A DNA stretch of 64,000 nucleotides from Pseudeuparius sepicola (GCA_963920635.1 OY987301.1:42569820-42633819); one strand, 5' to 3'; positions 23,058-34,790 are shown, counted from the stretch's first letter. Notes: generated by a model not told the origin, from the sequence alone. Made by a program: numbers and translations.

Positions 23058-23639
23058 GCGTTGAGTGAAGGACCTAATACATATTGGTGCAAGCCGTCCC
23101 CCGCCGCCACGGAGAGGGCCGCGGCAAAGTCGTTGCCAGAAAACCCGTTGCTGCTTTCACACTCATACACAAATATTTTTGACGGCTGCCTATGATTTGG
23201 CCCCCTATATGATTCTGTGTTCCGTGCGTTTTGCTTACCGTGCGATTGTGTCTACAATGTGTAATATTCAACTTGCATAGATATGGTAGGTAGTGCATTT
23301 TTTTTTTGGTTTCAGTAGTGGTCATAGGTAAAATTAACAAATGGTTTCAATCGCAGAATATTGTAACTTACCATTTCAAAGTATGGGAATAGTGGCTGAA
23401 TTATTATTAACCAATCTAAAAATACTCTAAATGATGCAGTGAGAGACTTAACTAGAAAAATATGCAATCTGAAATTGTATAAAATTAAATAAAATAAGGA
23501 CATTTACCTGAATGCAAATTTTATAACAAAAACTAGAATATTATTTTTCCTAGGCACAAGGGGACTTAAATGACTCTTTTACTTGATATATTTTTTTAAA
23601 TTGAATTTATTTTACATTTAGTAACATTGTTTCAAAAAT

Positions 23640-24480
23640 AGAAGGCTGACTTGACCTGCATAAAATTCGAAAAAGTCTGAAATTTCAGATGCTGTAGAGA
23701 AAAACTTCCTGTAAGTATAGATCTTCTTGCAATTTCGGCCATCAATACTTTGGGTCTTCAACTTCAACTGTTTTGAAATATTTCCAAGGTCCCCTTGACT
23801 CGCAGGTGCCTTTAAAGTCTATATATTGCTCAACTTTAACACGGTGTAGAACCTAACACCCTCTAAATTTTTTGTTATTTGGTATATGGGGGTGCGGGGT
23901 ATCCTGATTATGTATGGTGTCAGATTTTAGATAAAAAAACCGAAATGGTTTTCGTAAAAATCAGGGGTATAAAAAAATCGTACCTAGCATTGACGCCCCA
24001 TATAGACACTATAAACGGTATAAACGAAGTCTAAAAAATACAGAGGCCTGCCAGTCCGTATTTATGAGTTAAGCTGACTGGTGTGCCACGTACAGGAAAT
24101 GTTAAAAATTGTTAACATTTTGTAAAGAAATAAATTTTTATTAATGTTTTTCAAAAATTCTAGAGCACTCTTGACCCGTAGAGTAAAATATCCTGTGCAA
24201 TTTTGCACTAAATTTTTGCACACGAACAATTTGAGTAGTCCATGGCACACTTGACTCGCCAGATGCCTTTAAAATTATTATTTTGCTGATCTTTGGCACC
24301 CTGTAGAAAGAAATTACCTGTATTTTTTCGGTTCAAATTTGGCATATTAGGCTTTTGGGGCTCTTGATTAACGCTGTGGTGTCAGATTTTAAATAAAATG
24401 GTTTTCGTTAAAATCGGGGGTAGGTATCTACCTATAAAAAACTCGTAGCCGGCCCAGGATTTGCATTTTGAAAAGAAGCA
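23640..24480. repeat. Two diverged copies of a dispersed repeat
   Basis: Phrases such as CTTGACTCGC.GGTGCCTTTAAA, GTGTCAGATTTTA.ATAAA and AATGGTTTTCGT.AAAATC recur around 23790-23980 and again at 24250-24440. More copies lie at 34550-34770 (direct) and 33960-34260 (inverted). No coding signature. Confidence 0.6.
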
Positions 24481-24886
24481 GTTTTTGAAGACCTTTCAAA
24501 CAAAAAAAGTTCAGGAGATTATCTCTAAAAATAAATATTGTAAGGATATATATAAATGTTTATAAGTTGACACCCCCTAAGAAAATCGAAAAAAAATATA
24601 TGTTTTTAAAATCGAAACTTTTTCTATAGGAATACAATAGAATGTTCAACATAAAAATTGTTTGTAAAAACTGTCTGGGCAAATCTTTAAACTCATCAAT
24701 TACTACCTACATGGAAACATGGAACTTCCATCAAAGCATTTGTAAAATTGACATTTTGATCTGGTGAAATTCATCGGGCCGTTTTTTAACTCAAAGTACC
24801 TAAACTCTATTCAAACTAAACGCAAGTGAAATATAAACAAAAGTTGTTGCATGGCTAGAGTGTGATACGCATGTGATCGGCTTGCT

Positions 24887-25054
24887 ATTGGCTACTTGGC
24901 TATAAAGTTTTTCCCGGCGGCGAGTTCAGCGAGTTGTTATTTATTACAGAGGTGTATTGAGTTGCAAGTGGACTTTTAATTTTTTCCGATATAATTCTTT
25001 CGCTGTTTATTAATTGTTGGAGCAACGATTTGTGTTAATAGTAGAAATTTGCAG
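24887..25054 (+). promoter_or_regulatory. Candidate pol II promoter and first noncoding exon
   Basis: An inverted CCAAT box (ATTGG, 24887), a TATA box (TATAAAG, 24901) and a purine/pyrimidine start region are followed 150 bp later by CAG|GTAAGTG, a strong 5' splice site with the cut after 25054. There is no convincing open frame between them, so this would be a 5' untranslated exon. No acceptor or coding exon was recognised downstream. Tentative. Confidence 0.35.
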
Positions 25055-25317
25055 GTAAGTGAATGACTAGGTATGCAATAAAAGTTTGTTTTTAAAGTTC
25101 TTAATACTGGGGCATATTATTTTCATATTTTATATTATAAAATTCACAGAGATCGTCCTTAATGCGGCCCTGACTCGTATTAGTCCTCAGAATTGTTCAC
25201 GTGCGTCCATCGTGTAAATGTTTACGCGCCACTTGAGTTTTGATTGAATAGAGTGTACGTTTCATAAAGGCTTCTTCGTTCAGCTACTATACAAACAGAC
25301 CGACTTAATTTCAACGG

Positions 25318-25389
25318 TTCAGCGTAGTGTAGTGGTAGAACGTTCGCCTAGCAAGCGAGAGGTCCCGGGTTCGACCCCCGGCGCTGACA
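25318..25389 (+). tRNA. tRNA-Ala(AGC)-like gene, copy 1
   Basis: A 72-nt tRNA fold. The D arm uses GTGT/GAAC with one mismatch and an AGTGGTA loop. The anticodon stem TTCGC/GCGAG closes the loop CTAGCAA with anticodon AGC at 25350-25352 (alanine). The T stem CCGGG/CCCGG encloses TTCGACC, and the B box GGTTCGACCC is intact. The acceptor pairs TCAGCG with CGCTGA. Odd points: the first acceptor pair is T-C, a mismatch, and position 3:70 is C-G, not the G-U pair by which alanyl-tRNA synthetase recognises its tRNA. No intron. A T5 run follows at 25398-25402. It could be a functional variant tRNA, a tRNA pseudogene, or the head of a short SINE. Confidence 0.7.
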
Positions 25390-25397
25390 GAAAATCC

Positions 25398-25402
25398 TTT
25401 TT
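25398..25402 (+). terminator. Pol III terminator T5
   Basis: TTTTT nine bases after the tRNA-like gene, a usual distance. Confidence 0.6.
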
Positions 25403-25701
25403 AATTTTTCTGAAATGATGTCCGACTTTCTTTCTTTCATGTCCATTGGTCTACGTCCTATACGTATGAAAGTTCTTCTCCATTTTCATTTTCAATCATT
25501 CCTTACGAGAGATTCGTATGTGAGGGACTACACCAGCAAGACTTCCAAGATGTATGGTGGTACAACTGTATCTAATGTCAAGGTTGTGTCTATTAGTCTG
25601 GTGTGTTTCGGAGGAAATTGGAGAGTATTTTCTGTGGTACGGCGCGAACGAAGGCTTCTCCGTTCAGCTACTGTACAAACCGACCGACTTAATTTCAACG
25701 G

Positions 25702-25773
25702 TTCAGCGTAGTGTAGTGGTAGAACGTTCGCCTAGCAAGCGAGAGGTCCCGGGTTCGACCCCCGGCGCTGACA
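25702..25773 (+). tRNA. tRNA-Ala(AGC)-like gene, copy 2
   Basis: Identical to copy 1 over the whole tRNA fold, with anticodon AGC at 25734-25736 and the same unusual acceptor (T1-C72, C3-G70). Identity over the fold while the flank has drifted may mean the tRNA part is under selection, or just that the duplication is recent. Confidence 0.7.
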
Positions 25774-25781
25774 GAAAATCC

Positions 25782-25786
25782 TTTTT
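25782..25786 (+). terminator. Pol III terminator T5, copy 2
   Basis: TTTTT at the same distance as in copy 1. Confidence 0.6.
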
Positions 25787-26039
25787 AATTTTTCTGAAAT
25801 GATGTCCGACTTTCTTTCTTTCATGTTCAAAGTACCTTAGTTTTATCCGATTGCTCAACGCTCTCAACGAAAATGGAAGCCGTTGGAAGCGATGGATGCG
25901 GGTGTTTTGACATTTTGAGGTTATGTGTTTTTGTGTTGTTCCATCATTGGAAAAATGGATTATTGTTGCGCTTTTAGATGTTAGTGAGAGGTTGAAAACA
26001 AAAAAAAACGATTAAAACACAAAGAAACATAAAGGATCC

Positions 26040-26350
26040 CCACATTCGCGCCGGCGAAATATTCCCCCCGGAACAGTAGGTACACAAGGTGGTAAATGGA
26101 GGTCAAAGTAAAGATTTCGCCTCCATGAGATTCGCCTTGAATTTCACTGCGCGATACTTTCGCGACGAAATTCGCGCCACGAATTTCGCGGCAAATCTCA
26201 GGAAGCACGGTCACACCAAGACGAAATATTTCCCAGAAGAATCTTTGGCTTGACGCGCCAGTGTGTTGAGGGCCATTTACCGCCATGTGTACCGTTCGGG
26301 GGCGAATATTTTGCCGCGAAATATTCGCTGCCGGCGCGAAACTTTCGCGT
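26040..26350. repeat. CpG-rich block with inverted repeats
   Basis: TTCGCGCCGGCGAAATATTC near the left and GAATATTTTGCCGCGAAATATTCGCTGCCGGCGCGAAA near the right (split here for reading) are inverted versions of one another, with more TTCGCG words between. It has the look of a Harbinger-type MITE but shows no transposase remnant. Confidence 0.45.
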
Positions 26351-26499
26351 TGGTCTGGAGCTTCCATCAAAACAATCGATGACGTCACGCTGGTTCATTG
26401 CACAAATCAATAATTGCAATTTTTTGAGTTGACCTTCAAAACTTGGCCATATGATATAAGTTTTGAAATATGTAATTTGATAACATTTTAGTTTTCTTT

Positions 26500-27250
26500 G
26501 TATCAAAAATTATGTAGGGGTATGTTTAAAAAAATTGCATTGCGAATTGTTGTTGGTGGCAGAAGAAGGCCGTCCACAATAGCTATGGATCCCACTTGCC
26601 ATCGATTTTCTCTGACAAACATTAACCCAAGGACATGGTGCATTCTGCAAGGTATTATACTAGAAACTTGCGACGAAACCACTGGTTGTGCAGCCAGAGA
26701 AGTGCCAACTTTAGGAGGCAATCTATGAAAATGTTCCTGTCCGATAATCTATAAAACGAATGGAACGACACGCTTACTATGCTATAGATGATGGCACGAG
26801 CAGATATTCTGAGTAAATCCGAAACTCAGGTGGTAATACGAACGCGACTGAAAATTTTATTAAACTTAATTCAGGTAGCGCTATGTATGGTATGTGCACG
26901 GTGGCGCAGACGGCGCACAGACAACGTCTGCTCCATGCAGAACGGTATCGGTTTTCCGATTCCTACACCGAAATTGAAATGATATGGGTAATGCAATATC
27001 GGGGCGCCCCCTTTTTTGCCGCCAGTTGGGGACCGTGATTCCTGGAGGCTTTCCTCAAAAAATTGCTTATTCGCTTTACGAGTCTCGCCTGCCAAGCATA
27101 CGGAAGCGATCTGCTTGGTCATTGGCCTTCTTTGCCACGCATACACGGTGCCCCACAATTTGGTTTGACGTGCAACTGTTGCTTTGTTAAGTTCGTCAGG
27201 GTAGCCATATTCCTTTTCAACAATTCAAGCCAATTATAACAGAATGACAG
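26500..27250. other. Unclassified stretch with better-than-random frames
   Basis: Open frames run on both strands (for example 26498-26728 plus, 26871-27158 minus). The minus frame reads TKLWGTVYAWQRRPMTKQIA then a charged stretch, which looks more protein-like than its neighbours, but I do not recognise a family. It could be a remnant of a transposon frame or host exon. Confidence 0.25.
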
Positions 27251-27485
27251 AAAGAGGAAAATTGTTCAGTGAAAGAGTTTTCTTATGTTAGAATTGTACG
27301 GAAGTCATGATAAAAGTTCGGTAATAACGTTGATAACTCTTCTAATATGATGAAAGATTTGAACATGCCAAAGTGGACTTCCCAAAATTGGAAAATTAAT
27401 TTAATTAAAATCATATTTTTATGAAGGAATGCTTAAAAACTAGTTCTTGTTCTAAAGTGGTTCAAAAATGGACAAGTGTTGAGAG

Positions 27486-28117
27486 CAGGCGCGACTCGTA
27501 GTTATTGTAGAGGTGGGTCAAAATGTGGTGGATAGTGCCGCAGGCACTGGCCGCACTTGATTTTTTTTTGGAGTGCTACACACAACTAACTTTTATGTAT
27601 ATTTTATGTTTTTGACTTTTGAATCCCGCAAATAAAATATATATGCCTTGAGATATCCATTAGACAATTATTCCGAAAAATAATATCTACCTAATATTGA
27701 GATACCTACCTAATTCCGAGTAAAATTCACTCACGTTTTATGTCATGGGTGTCCCAAAATCCACGCACGATTTGAATTTTGTGACGCATTAGTGTGGTAA
27801 AGTGTTGCGAACAAAAAAAATGACGAATTGACAGCAGATAGTTCAGGGTTATTAAAATTGGAACGCTACACGATCAGAATTGGCCACCCAGATCATGCGG
27901 TCAGAACAGATCATACGATCTTATCATGCGATCCAACACCGTTAAACTTTGTCGCTGTGGCTTTTTGAAGTCAAGCCCACGACCATCTTGGAGGAGGAAA
28001 TTATAAGCGGTGTATCCACGAAATTCACCCTTATGCAAAATAGCAAATCCATATGGAGGCAATTTACTCGATATGCTATTCCATACGTAATCTTTTACCT
28101 ACTGTTTACTTTATGAA
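27486..28117 (+). repeat. 0.7-kb duplicated block, copy 1
   Basis: From GGCGCGACTCGTAG through TTTTACCTACTG this block is a diverged direct copy of 33039-33743. It shares phrases such as AAGTGCCGCAGGC, GGTGTCCCAAAATCCACGCA (variant) and CACGATCAGAATTGGCCACC. Confidence 0.8.
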
Positions 28118-28399
28118 CCGTTTTCACATTGCATCCACAAATCCAGTCAGAAATGGTTGCCTTAAATACCTGTTAATTTATTTCCTTCTGTCTTTTGTGG
28201 CTTGTTTTCGATCTAGAAGAGGTTCCTTTTATTTCTAAGTATTTCATAAGTCAATGTACCGTTTATTTCTTGCACAGTCACTACAGAAGCGGAAGCCATT
28301 GGCAAATTTTTGATAACTACAAACACTATTACACGATTACACAGACCACAAATGGAATAATATCTGAATAGATCGCCAAGAAAAGAAAATTTCGAAAAT

Positions 28400-29040
28400 G
28401 CGTACAATGAAACACAGGACGAAACAATTAAAAAACGTAGATAACTTTAACCGAACCGACAAACGACGTACCGAACCGTTTGCTTGGGTTTATTTTCACG
28501 AAACTATATTATGGCTGACGCGACGCTCTACTAAACTAAATGCATGCATGAGTGGTCAGTGGTCGGCCGTCGACGACGACGACGACTGTACGCTACTTGT
28601 CTCTTTTCAGCTTCAGAGCGAGCGCGTATGTTGTTTGTCTCTGTGTCACTTACAATGCATTTTATCCTTGTGGATTGCCATAATAACCCGTGAGGTCAAT
28701 TTAAAATACGGTCAGGCGGGCAGCGGATAGGATAGACATTAGACATTAGTAATCTTGGCTCCATTAGTAGGTAATAATTGGGAGTTTTGCATGAAAGTGT
28801 AATTGCATTTTTTAAAGATAGTTTATTATTAAACAGTTAAAATTTGTTGAAATAAATTAGGTGGGCCATTAAGCAAATGATCTTATGGAGAAACCGCGCC
28901 TGGTTGAGAGAACAACAAACTTACCATGTAATATAACTCGTACCTATATAATCTCGATGAGAAGCTCATGATATGCAGCAATCTAACATAAAGTTTCAAG
29001 TAGCAACAATTCTACTATTATACGCACGATGCTAGATAAG
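28400..29040. other. Intergenic stretch, no gene seen
   Basis: The 110-codon open frame at 28398-28730 has no family resemblance and contains a GAC run (GTCGACGACGACGACGAC). Nothing else recognised. Confidence 0.35.
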
Positions 29041-29044
29041 AATG

Positions 29045-29494
29045 TCTGGTGGGTTTTGTTGCCTCCAAGTGCAAATGACACTACTTATAATACTAATCTT
29101 CGTAGTGTTCCCTGGTAGATTTTATTATTAATAAGAACAATAATTTTTCCTGGGATTCTACCATATATTGACATCTAGTTTATTTTCATTACATTAACGA
29201 CGTACGTTTCGACACATTATCGGCCATCGGTTATAAAACAATCATTATTTTTTATTTTTTAAAAATGTCTATACTGTTTTTAAGCTAACAATAAAAAATA
29301 ATTGTTTTGTAACCTGATGATGGCCGAAACGTACGTCGTTGACGTTAATGTAATGAAAATAAACTAGATGTCAATATATGGTAGAATCCCAGGAAAAATT
29401 ATTGTTCTTATTAATAATAAAATCTACAAGGGAACACTACGAAGATTAGTATTATAAGTAGTGTCATTTGCACTTGGAGGCAACAAAACCCAGA
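29045..29494. mobile_element. 450-bp palindromic element, PLE-like motif in its centre
   Basis: GTCTGG.GGGTTTTGTTGCCTCCAAG at the left and CTTGGAGGCAACAAAACCC.AGAC at the right are inverse; the arms match for about 170 bp. In the inner part the right arm reads CTGATGATGGCCGAAACG and both arms hold GTACGTCGTT or its inverse. The CTGATGA...GAAAC wording is that of hammerhead-ribozyme cores carried by Penelope-like retroelements; here the stem between the two core parts seems cut short. Confidence 0.6.
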
Positions 29495-30477
29495 CTGGGG
29501 TGTCCCAAAATATGTGGGCAATCTTTCTGATTTATACAGGGGACGTTAAAATAACATGACAAGTTCTTATAAAAAAATTTCCCCAGAACGCCTACCTACG
29601 GAGATACAAGCCCCTAAAGGAAGCCCCTGAAAATCGATTGTATTTAAATTTATTCATTCATTTATTAATAAGATGGACAATAGATACGACTTCTTAAAAA
29701 GGGGCCATGAAAACAATTTTGCCTTATTTGGTTTGCCAGGGACGGACTAGCTGTAACACAACAATGTCAATTTTTACACCCTTTACAATAAAGGCACAAA
29801 AATAATATTTTTACATAGCTGAACATTAAACTAAAAAAAGTTGGTTGATATCGATAAAATGAACTGTTTTCGAGAAAACTATTTTTGTTTTTATTACATT
29901 CATAGAGAGACCTAAACCGATAAAATTTACATTTTTTCTCTATTTAAAAAATCCACGTTTATTTACATTAATTTGTTTTTTGTTGCTATGGTTGGTTTTT
30001 TGACATGTACCAATTTAAAAATCTTTAATTCGTAGAGCTAGGGAATGCATAACATTAGAAGGAGCTCACGTTAAACCGACATACAAAAGAATGTAATAAA
30101 AATAGTATTAAACAAAAATAGTTTTTTCTCGTAAACAGTTCATTTTTTCGATATCAACCAAGACGGTCTTTTTTTTACTTTATGGTTCAAGCTTTCTAAA
30201 AATATTATTTTCGTGCCTTTATCGTAAAGGGTGTAAAAAATTGACATTATTATGCTACAGCTAGTCCGTCCCTGGCAAACCAAATAAGCCAAAATTGTTT
30301 TCATGGGCCCTTTTTAAGGAGTCTTATCTATCGTCCATGGTAAGGTCCGTCCCTTAGTGGCTTGTATCTCCGTAGGTGAGCCCTCTGGGGAAAATTTTTA
30401 TAGGAACTTGTCATGTTATTTTAAACGTCTCCTACATAAATCCGGAAGATTGCCCACATATTCTGGTACACACTGTA
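29490..30477. mobile_element. 1-kb palindromic mariner-type MITE
   Basis: The right end reads GATTGCCCACATATTCTGGT..CACTGTA and the left ..CCCAAAATATGTGGGCAATC; the arms match for over 400 bp with the centre near 29990. The left tip has decayed from the TACAG form. Beyond the right tip (30478-30520) the sequence GGTATAGAATCCCGGGAAAA repeats part of the neighbouring 450-bp element, so the MITE may have landed in a copy of it. Confidence 0.7.
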
Positions 30478-31223
30478 TATGGTATAGAATCCCGGGAAAA
30501 ATTTTTCTTATAATAAAAAATAGTGTACTATTTCCACGTTCTTATAATAAAAATAGTACAATTGCGGCGTAAATTGTTCAAGAACGCTCATGGTTGTTTG
30601 ACCTAGTAAGGGGAAACATCTAGGTAACTCCCATTTTGCAATTCGACTATTATTAACGTGTCCACTGATGATGGATACTAGATATATTTTTTTTAGATAT
30701 TTGTTCTTCTTAAAATTTGGATAGCCGTAATCAAAATTGGCATTATTCAAAGTTGGCAATTTCCGACTGTAACTCTTTATTAATTCTTCGGCTTTTTCAG
30801 ATATAAAATTCTTTCAGTCTCCTCCAACAAGACGTCGTTCAGCGCTTCCGGCTAAGAAATATGCCTTCCCCGGCATCTCAAATATTCCGGCAAGATAAAT
30901 GCGAATAGGCGTCCCCATTATACTTATGGCCCAAATTAATCTGAATAATTTATCCCGGCTAAGGATAAAGTGGGGATAAGGATTCGGTTATGGCGCGTTT
31001 GTTTATCCTGTCAGGCGTCATCCTCAGACCGATTTTCTTACGTGCCGCGCTTTCGCGATTCCCACAATCTTTTCCTGAGTTTAGGGAGGCATACGGGCAT
31101 TTTGTTGTGGATGTGAGGTGCATGGCTTATATGGTTTCCTTTTTCATCGAAATGTGGTTTAACATTTCAGTAATAGACTGGAATATGGAAAAACAACAGG
31201 TTGAACCGATATTATGTATGGTA

Positions 31224-32981
31224 TACAGGGTGATTCACGTAAGTGGTTCATTAGAAGTTTACGGGGAAGGAGTGCGAATTTTAATTTGAAATTTTGGTCA
31301 CTTATATAACAGGTTGCAAACTTTCTTTCCAAAATATTTTCAACTTCCGATCACTTCACTTCACTTCACAAGTCGATAGCTACTTTGTTATTTCAAATAG
31401 AACACCCTATATATTATTACACCATTTGGTTCCCTATTGAATTCCAAATCTTTTTTCTGTATATAATGTGTACCCTATTCCTAACCCTTTTCGAGATATT
31501 CGCAAATTTTTGATTTTTTTGAGTGTTGCAGCCATCGACCATAGTGATCATAACTTTGAAATTTATGAATCTGGAAAACTGAAATTTTGGACTGTCGTAG
31601 GCGAAAGTCAACTTTATTAAAAGGTCTGTAGGCCATTTCAAAATATTGTTCGGGAAAAAATTCCCAATATCAACATCGAAAAATTGAAAAATCTCATTTT
31701 TTCAAATGGAACCCATATTTTTCTATTGCACCATTGAAATGCTTGTGAAAAGACAGTTCAAAAAGATATAACACACTATATGTCTAAATGGAGCGGTTGT
31801 TTCGTTATTACGTATTTTTTCTGCTCTGTATCAACAAAGATGCCATTTCTCAAGGAGCGTCACATTATAGGGGGCCATGGAAAATGAAACAACGCAATTA
31901 TATGACAAGGTTAAGGGCTATTTAACAATATTTTTTCCCTGAGAAGCAACACTACAAAATTAAATAATACTAACAATTACATAATAATAGGTACTAGAAG
32001 AAAAACAAGAAACTACATATAAGTATTCATATTATGCTATTTACCTGTTACGTATTTACATTTGCTTCTCTTTGTTTCGACCTTGCCATGGACTATGAAA
32101 TTTCGTTCGAAGTTTCTGAATTTTCTTTTCGTCAAAGGTGGTAAATGTAAATGCCTTTCATTAATTAATTGTTCCTTTCTAAAATTCTTTAACACTCTCC
32201 ATGAGTGTAAAACATATTCAAAATATCTTGTTAGAATAGTTAATTTGAGCCATTCTTGTCAACAGTTAATATTTTATTGTTTGGAACACAATAAATGACA
32301 ATCACAAATGAAAAATCCATGGCCGCCTATTAGAAAAGGTCCGTTGTTTCTTGACATGGAGCAGCAAAAATACGTATTTTGCGTAATAACGAAACAACCG
32401 CTTCATTTAGACATATAGTGTTTTATATCTTTTTGAACTGTCTTTTCACAAGCATTTCAATGGTGCAATAAAAATATATGGGTTCCATTTGAAAAAAATG
32501 AGATTTTTCAATTTTTCGATGTTGGTATTGGGAATTTTTTTCCGAACACCCTGTACAATATTTTGAAATGGCATCAGACCATTTAATAAAGTTAACTTTC
32601 GCCTACGACAGTCCAAAATTTCAGTTTTCCAGATTAATAAATTTGAAAGTTATGATCACTATGGTCGATGGCTGCAACACTCAAAAAAATCAATAATTTG
32701 CGAATATCTCGAAAAGGGTTAAGAATAGGGTATACACATTATATTCAGAAAGAAGATTTGGAATTTAATAGGGAACCAAACGGTGTAATAATATATAGGG
32801 TGTTCTATTTGAGATAACAAAGTTGCTATCGACTTCCGGTATAACCGGAAGTGATCGGAAGTTGAAAATATTTTAGAAAGAAAGTTTACAATCTGTTATA
32901 TAAGTAACCAAAATTTCAAATTAAAATTCGCACTCCTTCCCCGTAAACTTCTAACGAACCACTTACGTGAATCACCCTGTA
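31224..32981. mobile_element. 1.76-kb palindromic mariner-type MITE
   Basis: TACAGGGTGATTCACGTAAG and CTTACGTGAATCACCCTGTA are exact inverses, flanked by TA on both sides. The arms match for about 600 bp. The centre (about 31860-32330) is unique; I recognised no transposase codons there. Confidence 0.85.
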
Positions 32982-33038
32982 TAGTAAAGATTAAAATTAT
33001 TTAAAAATATTCCAGTTCAACTTGTGGATGAAGGCAAC

Positions 33039-33743
33039 AGGCGCGGTTCGTGAGTTATTGTAGAGGGGGTCAAAATGTGGTGAAAAGTGCCGCAGGCGAT
33101 GGCCCGCACTTGTAAATTTTTTTGGAGTGCTAGGCACAAACTAACTTTTATGTGTTTTTTATTTTTTTGATTTTTTAATGGAGCAAATAAAAGATATATC
33201 CCTTGAGATATCCATTAGACAATTATTTTGAAAAATAATACCTAATATGGAGATAATTCCGAGGATAATTCACTCATCTTTTATGTAATGGGTGTCCCAA
33301 AATTCACGCAAGATTTGAATTTTGTGACATTTGTCTGCCAACGAAAAAAAATGACGGATTGACTGCTGATAGTTCAAGGTTATTAAAAATGGAACGCTAC
33401 ACGATCAGAATTGGCCACCCAGATCAAGCGGTCAGAACTGGCCTCCCACCAGATCATGCTATCTAACACCCAGATCATGAGATCTAAAGCCTAGATCATG
33501 TGATTTAACACCCGGATCCTAGGATATAATGCCCAGATCATGTGATCTAACACCGTTTTTTTCGCTGGGGCTTTTTGAAGTCTAAGGTTTATGGCAACAA
33601 GCCCACGACCATCTTGGACAAGGAAATTATAAACGGTGTATCTACGAAATTAATCTTTATGCAAACTAACAAAGCCATATGGAGGCCATTTACTCGATAT
33701 GATATTCCATACATAACCTTTTACCTACTGTATACTTTATGAA
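33039..33743 (+). repeat. 0.7-kb duplicated block, copy 2
   Basis: Direct, diverged copy of 27486-28117, starting soon after the right end of the 1.76-kb MITE. It differs mainly by an expanded 21-bp minisatellite. Confidence 0.8.
33449..33552. repeat. 21-bp minisatellite, five units
   Basis: Units of the form CCAGATCATGNGATCTAACAC. Each has the palindromic core GATCATGNGATC. Copy 1 of the parent block has only a compressed version (27895-27950). Confidence 0.8.
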
Positions 33744-33959
33744 TCAATAAAACATTTAAAATTTTTAATAAAAGACCTGTGTTTTCTATCACAATTACTT
33801 TTCTTGCGTGAATATTGGGACATAGTCAATAATTTTGCTAAAAATGTAGGTACCTATTTGTGCCTTTCTTTATCAGTATAGTCTTTTACAAATTTATAAG
33901 CAATACAAATTTGTGTGGGGAGATTCGCGAAAAGACCGCCTAAAGCAAATACTGGTGCC

Positions 33960-34790
33960 TATTATGTAAATACAACATTTGCTTTTCGATGCTTGAACCC
34001 AAATTTGAACAAAAAATATACAGAGATTCCCATTTTGCAGGGTGTCAAACTTGAGCAAAATAGGACTTTAAAGGCATCTGGCGAGTCAAGTGTGCTGTGG
34101 AACCCCCTCAAAATAGTTGAACGGTCAACAGGACCACTCAAAGTGTCGGTGTGCCAAGATTCACTACAAAAATATACAGGGTATTTTTCTATGAGCCATC
34201 TCAAAATGCTGAATTTTTATGATACTTTATACGTGTCGAGAGTGCTCTGGAATTATTGAAGAAATATTAATTATATATATTATTAAAAATTAATTAACAC
34301 AAAAGTAATGTATTTCTTTGCAAAATGCCAACCAACTAATGAAAAACAATTTTCTCGATAAAGCCACTGTCTAAGTTGATACATTTTATGTGAGTCAAGT
34401 GTCTCATGGATTTAATGACTGGCAGGCTTCTGGACTTTTTAGACTTAGTTCGTTTATAGTGTCTGGTACCTGTTTTGATATACTCGATTTTTTACCTGTA
34501 TAAAGTTCAAACAAATGAGTGGTCCTGCTGATCATTCAACTATTTAGAGGGGATTCCATGGCATACTTGACTTGCCAGCTGCTTTTTAAATTCCTATTTT
34601 GCTCAACTTTGACAACCTGGAAAATGGAACTCTCTGTATATTTTTTGTTCAAATTTGGTGTATGGAGGTTTTGGTATATCCAGATTTTAAATAAAAAAAT
34701 CGCTAAATGGTTTTCGTGAAAATTGGAAATAGAAAAAATCGTAGCCGGTCCTAGATTTGCATTTTGAAATTGAAAATTACCTCCAAAAAT
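33960..34790. repeat. Dispersed repeat copies, inverted then direct
   Basis: 33960-34260 is an inverted and 34550-34790 a direct relative of the family at 23640-24480 (shared CGTAGCCGG.CC.AGATTTGCATTTTGAA, AATGGTTTTCGT). The 114-codon frame at 33915-34259 lies in it and shows no domain. Confidence 0.55.

Larger units (their letters stand above)
10310..23166. mobile_element. 12.9-kb nest bounded by matching inverted ends
   Basis: The first ~110 bp (starting ATGAGTTCGTGAAAGCAGCA) and the last ~110 bp are near-identical reverse complements, running through CGGCTTGCACCAATATGTA to TCCTTCACTCAACG. A further matching stretch (CGGGCCACCGCG..., 10424-10460) reappears inverted at about 21645-21700. 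Between these lie at least four other insertions. I see no target duplication directly outside the two ends (AAGTATCTG left, ACACAAATA right), so the ends could belong to one old element or to two solo copies in opposite orientation. The terminal 35 bp are shared with the 12623-18231 foldback element, so they belong to one superfamily. Confidence 0.5.
25267..25441 (+). repeat. 175-bp duplicated block, copy 1
   Basis: Matches 25651-25825 with only a few differences, 384 bp apart. It carries a tRNA-like gene plus about 50 bp on each side. Confidence 0.9.
25651..25825 (+). repeat. 175-bp duplicated block, copy 2
   Basis: See 25267-25441. The differences fall in the 5' flank; the tRNA-like part is identical. 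Confidence 0.9.

Noticed and set aside
26250..26506. Several overlapping frames in the CpG-rich block
   Set aside because: CpG-rich inverted repeats lack stops in several phases; no family resemblance.
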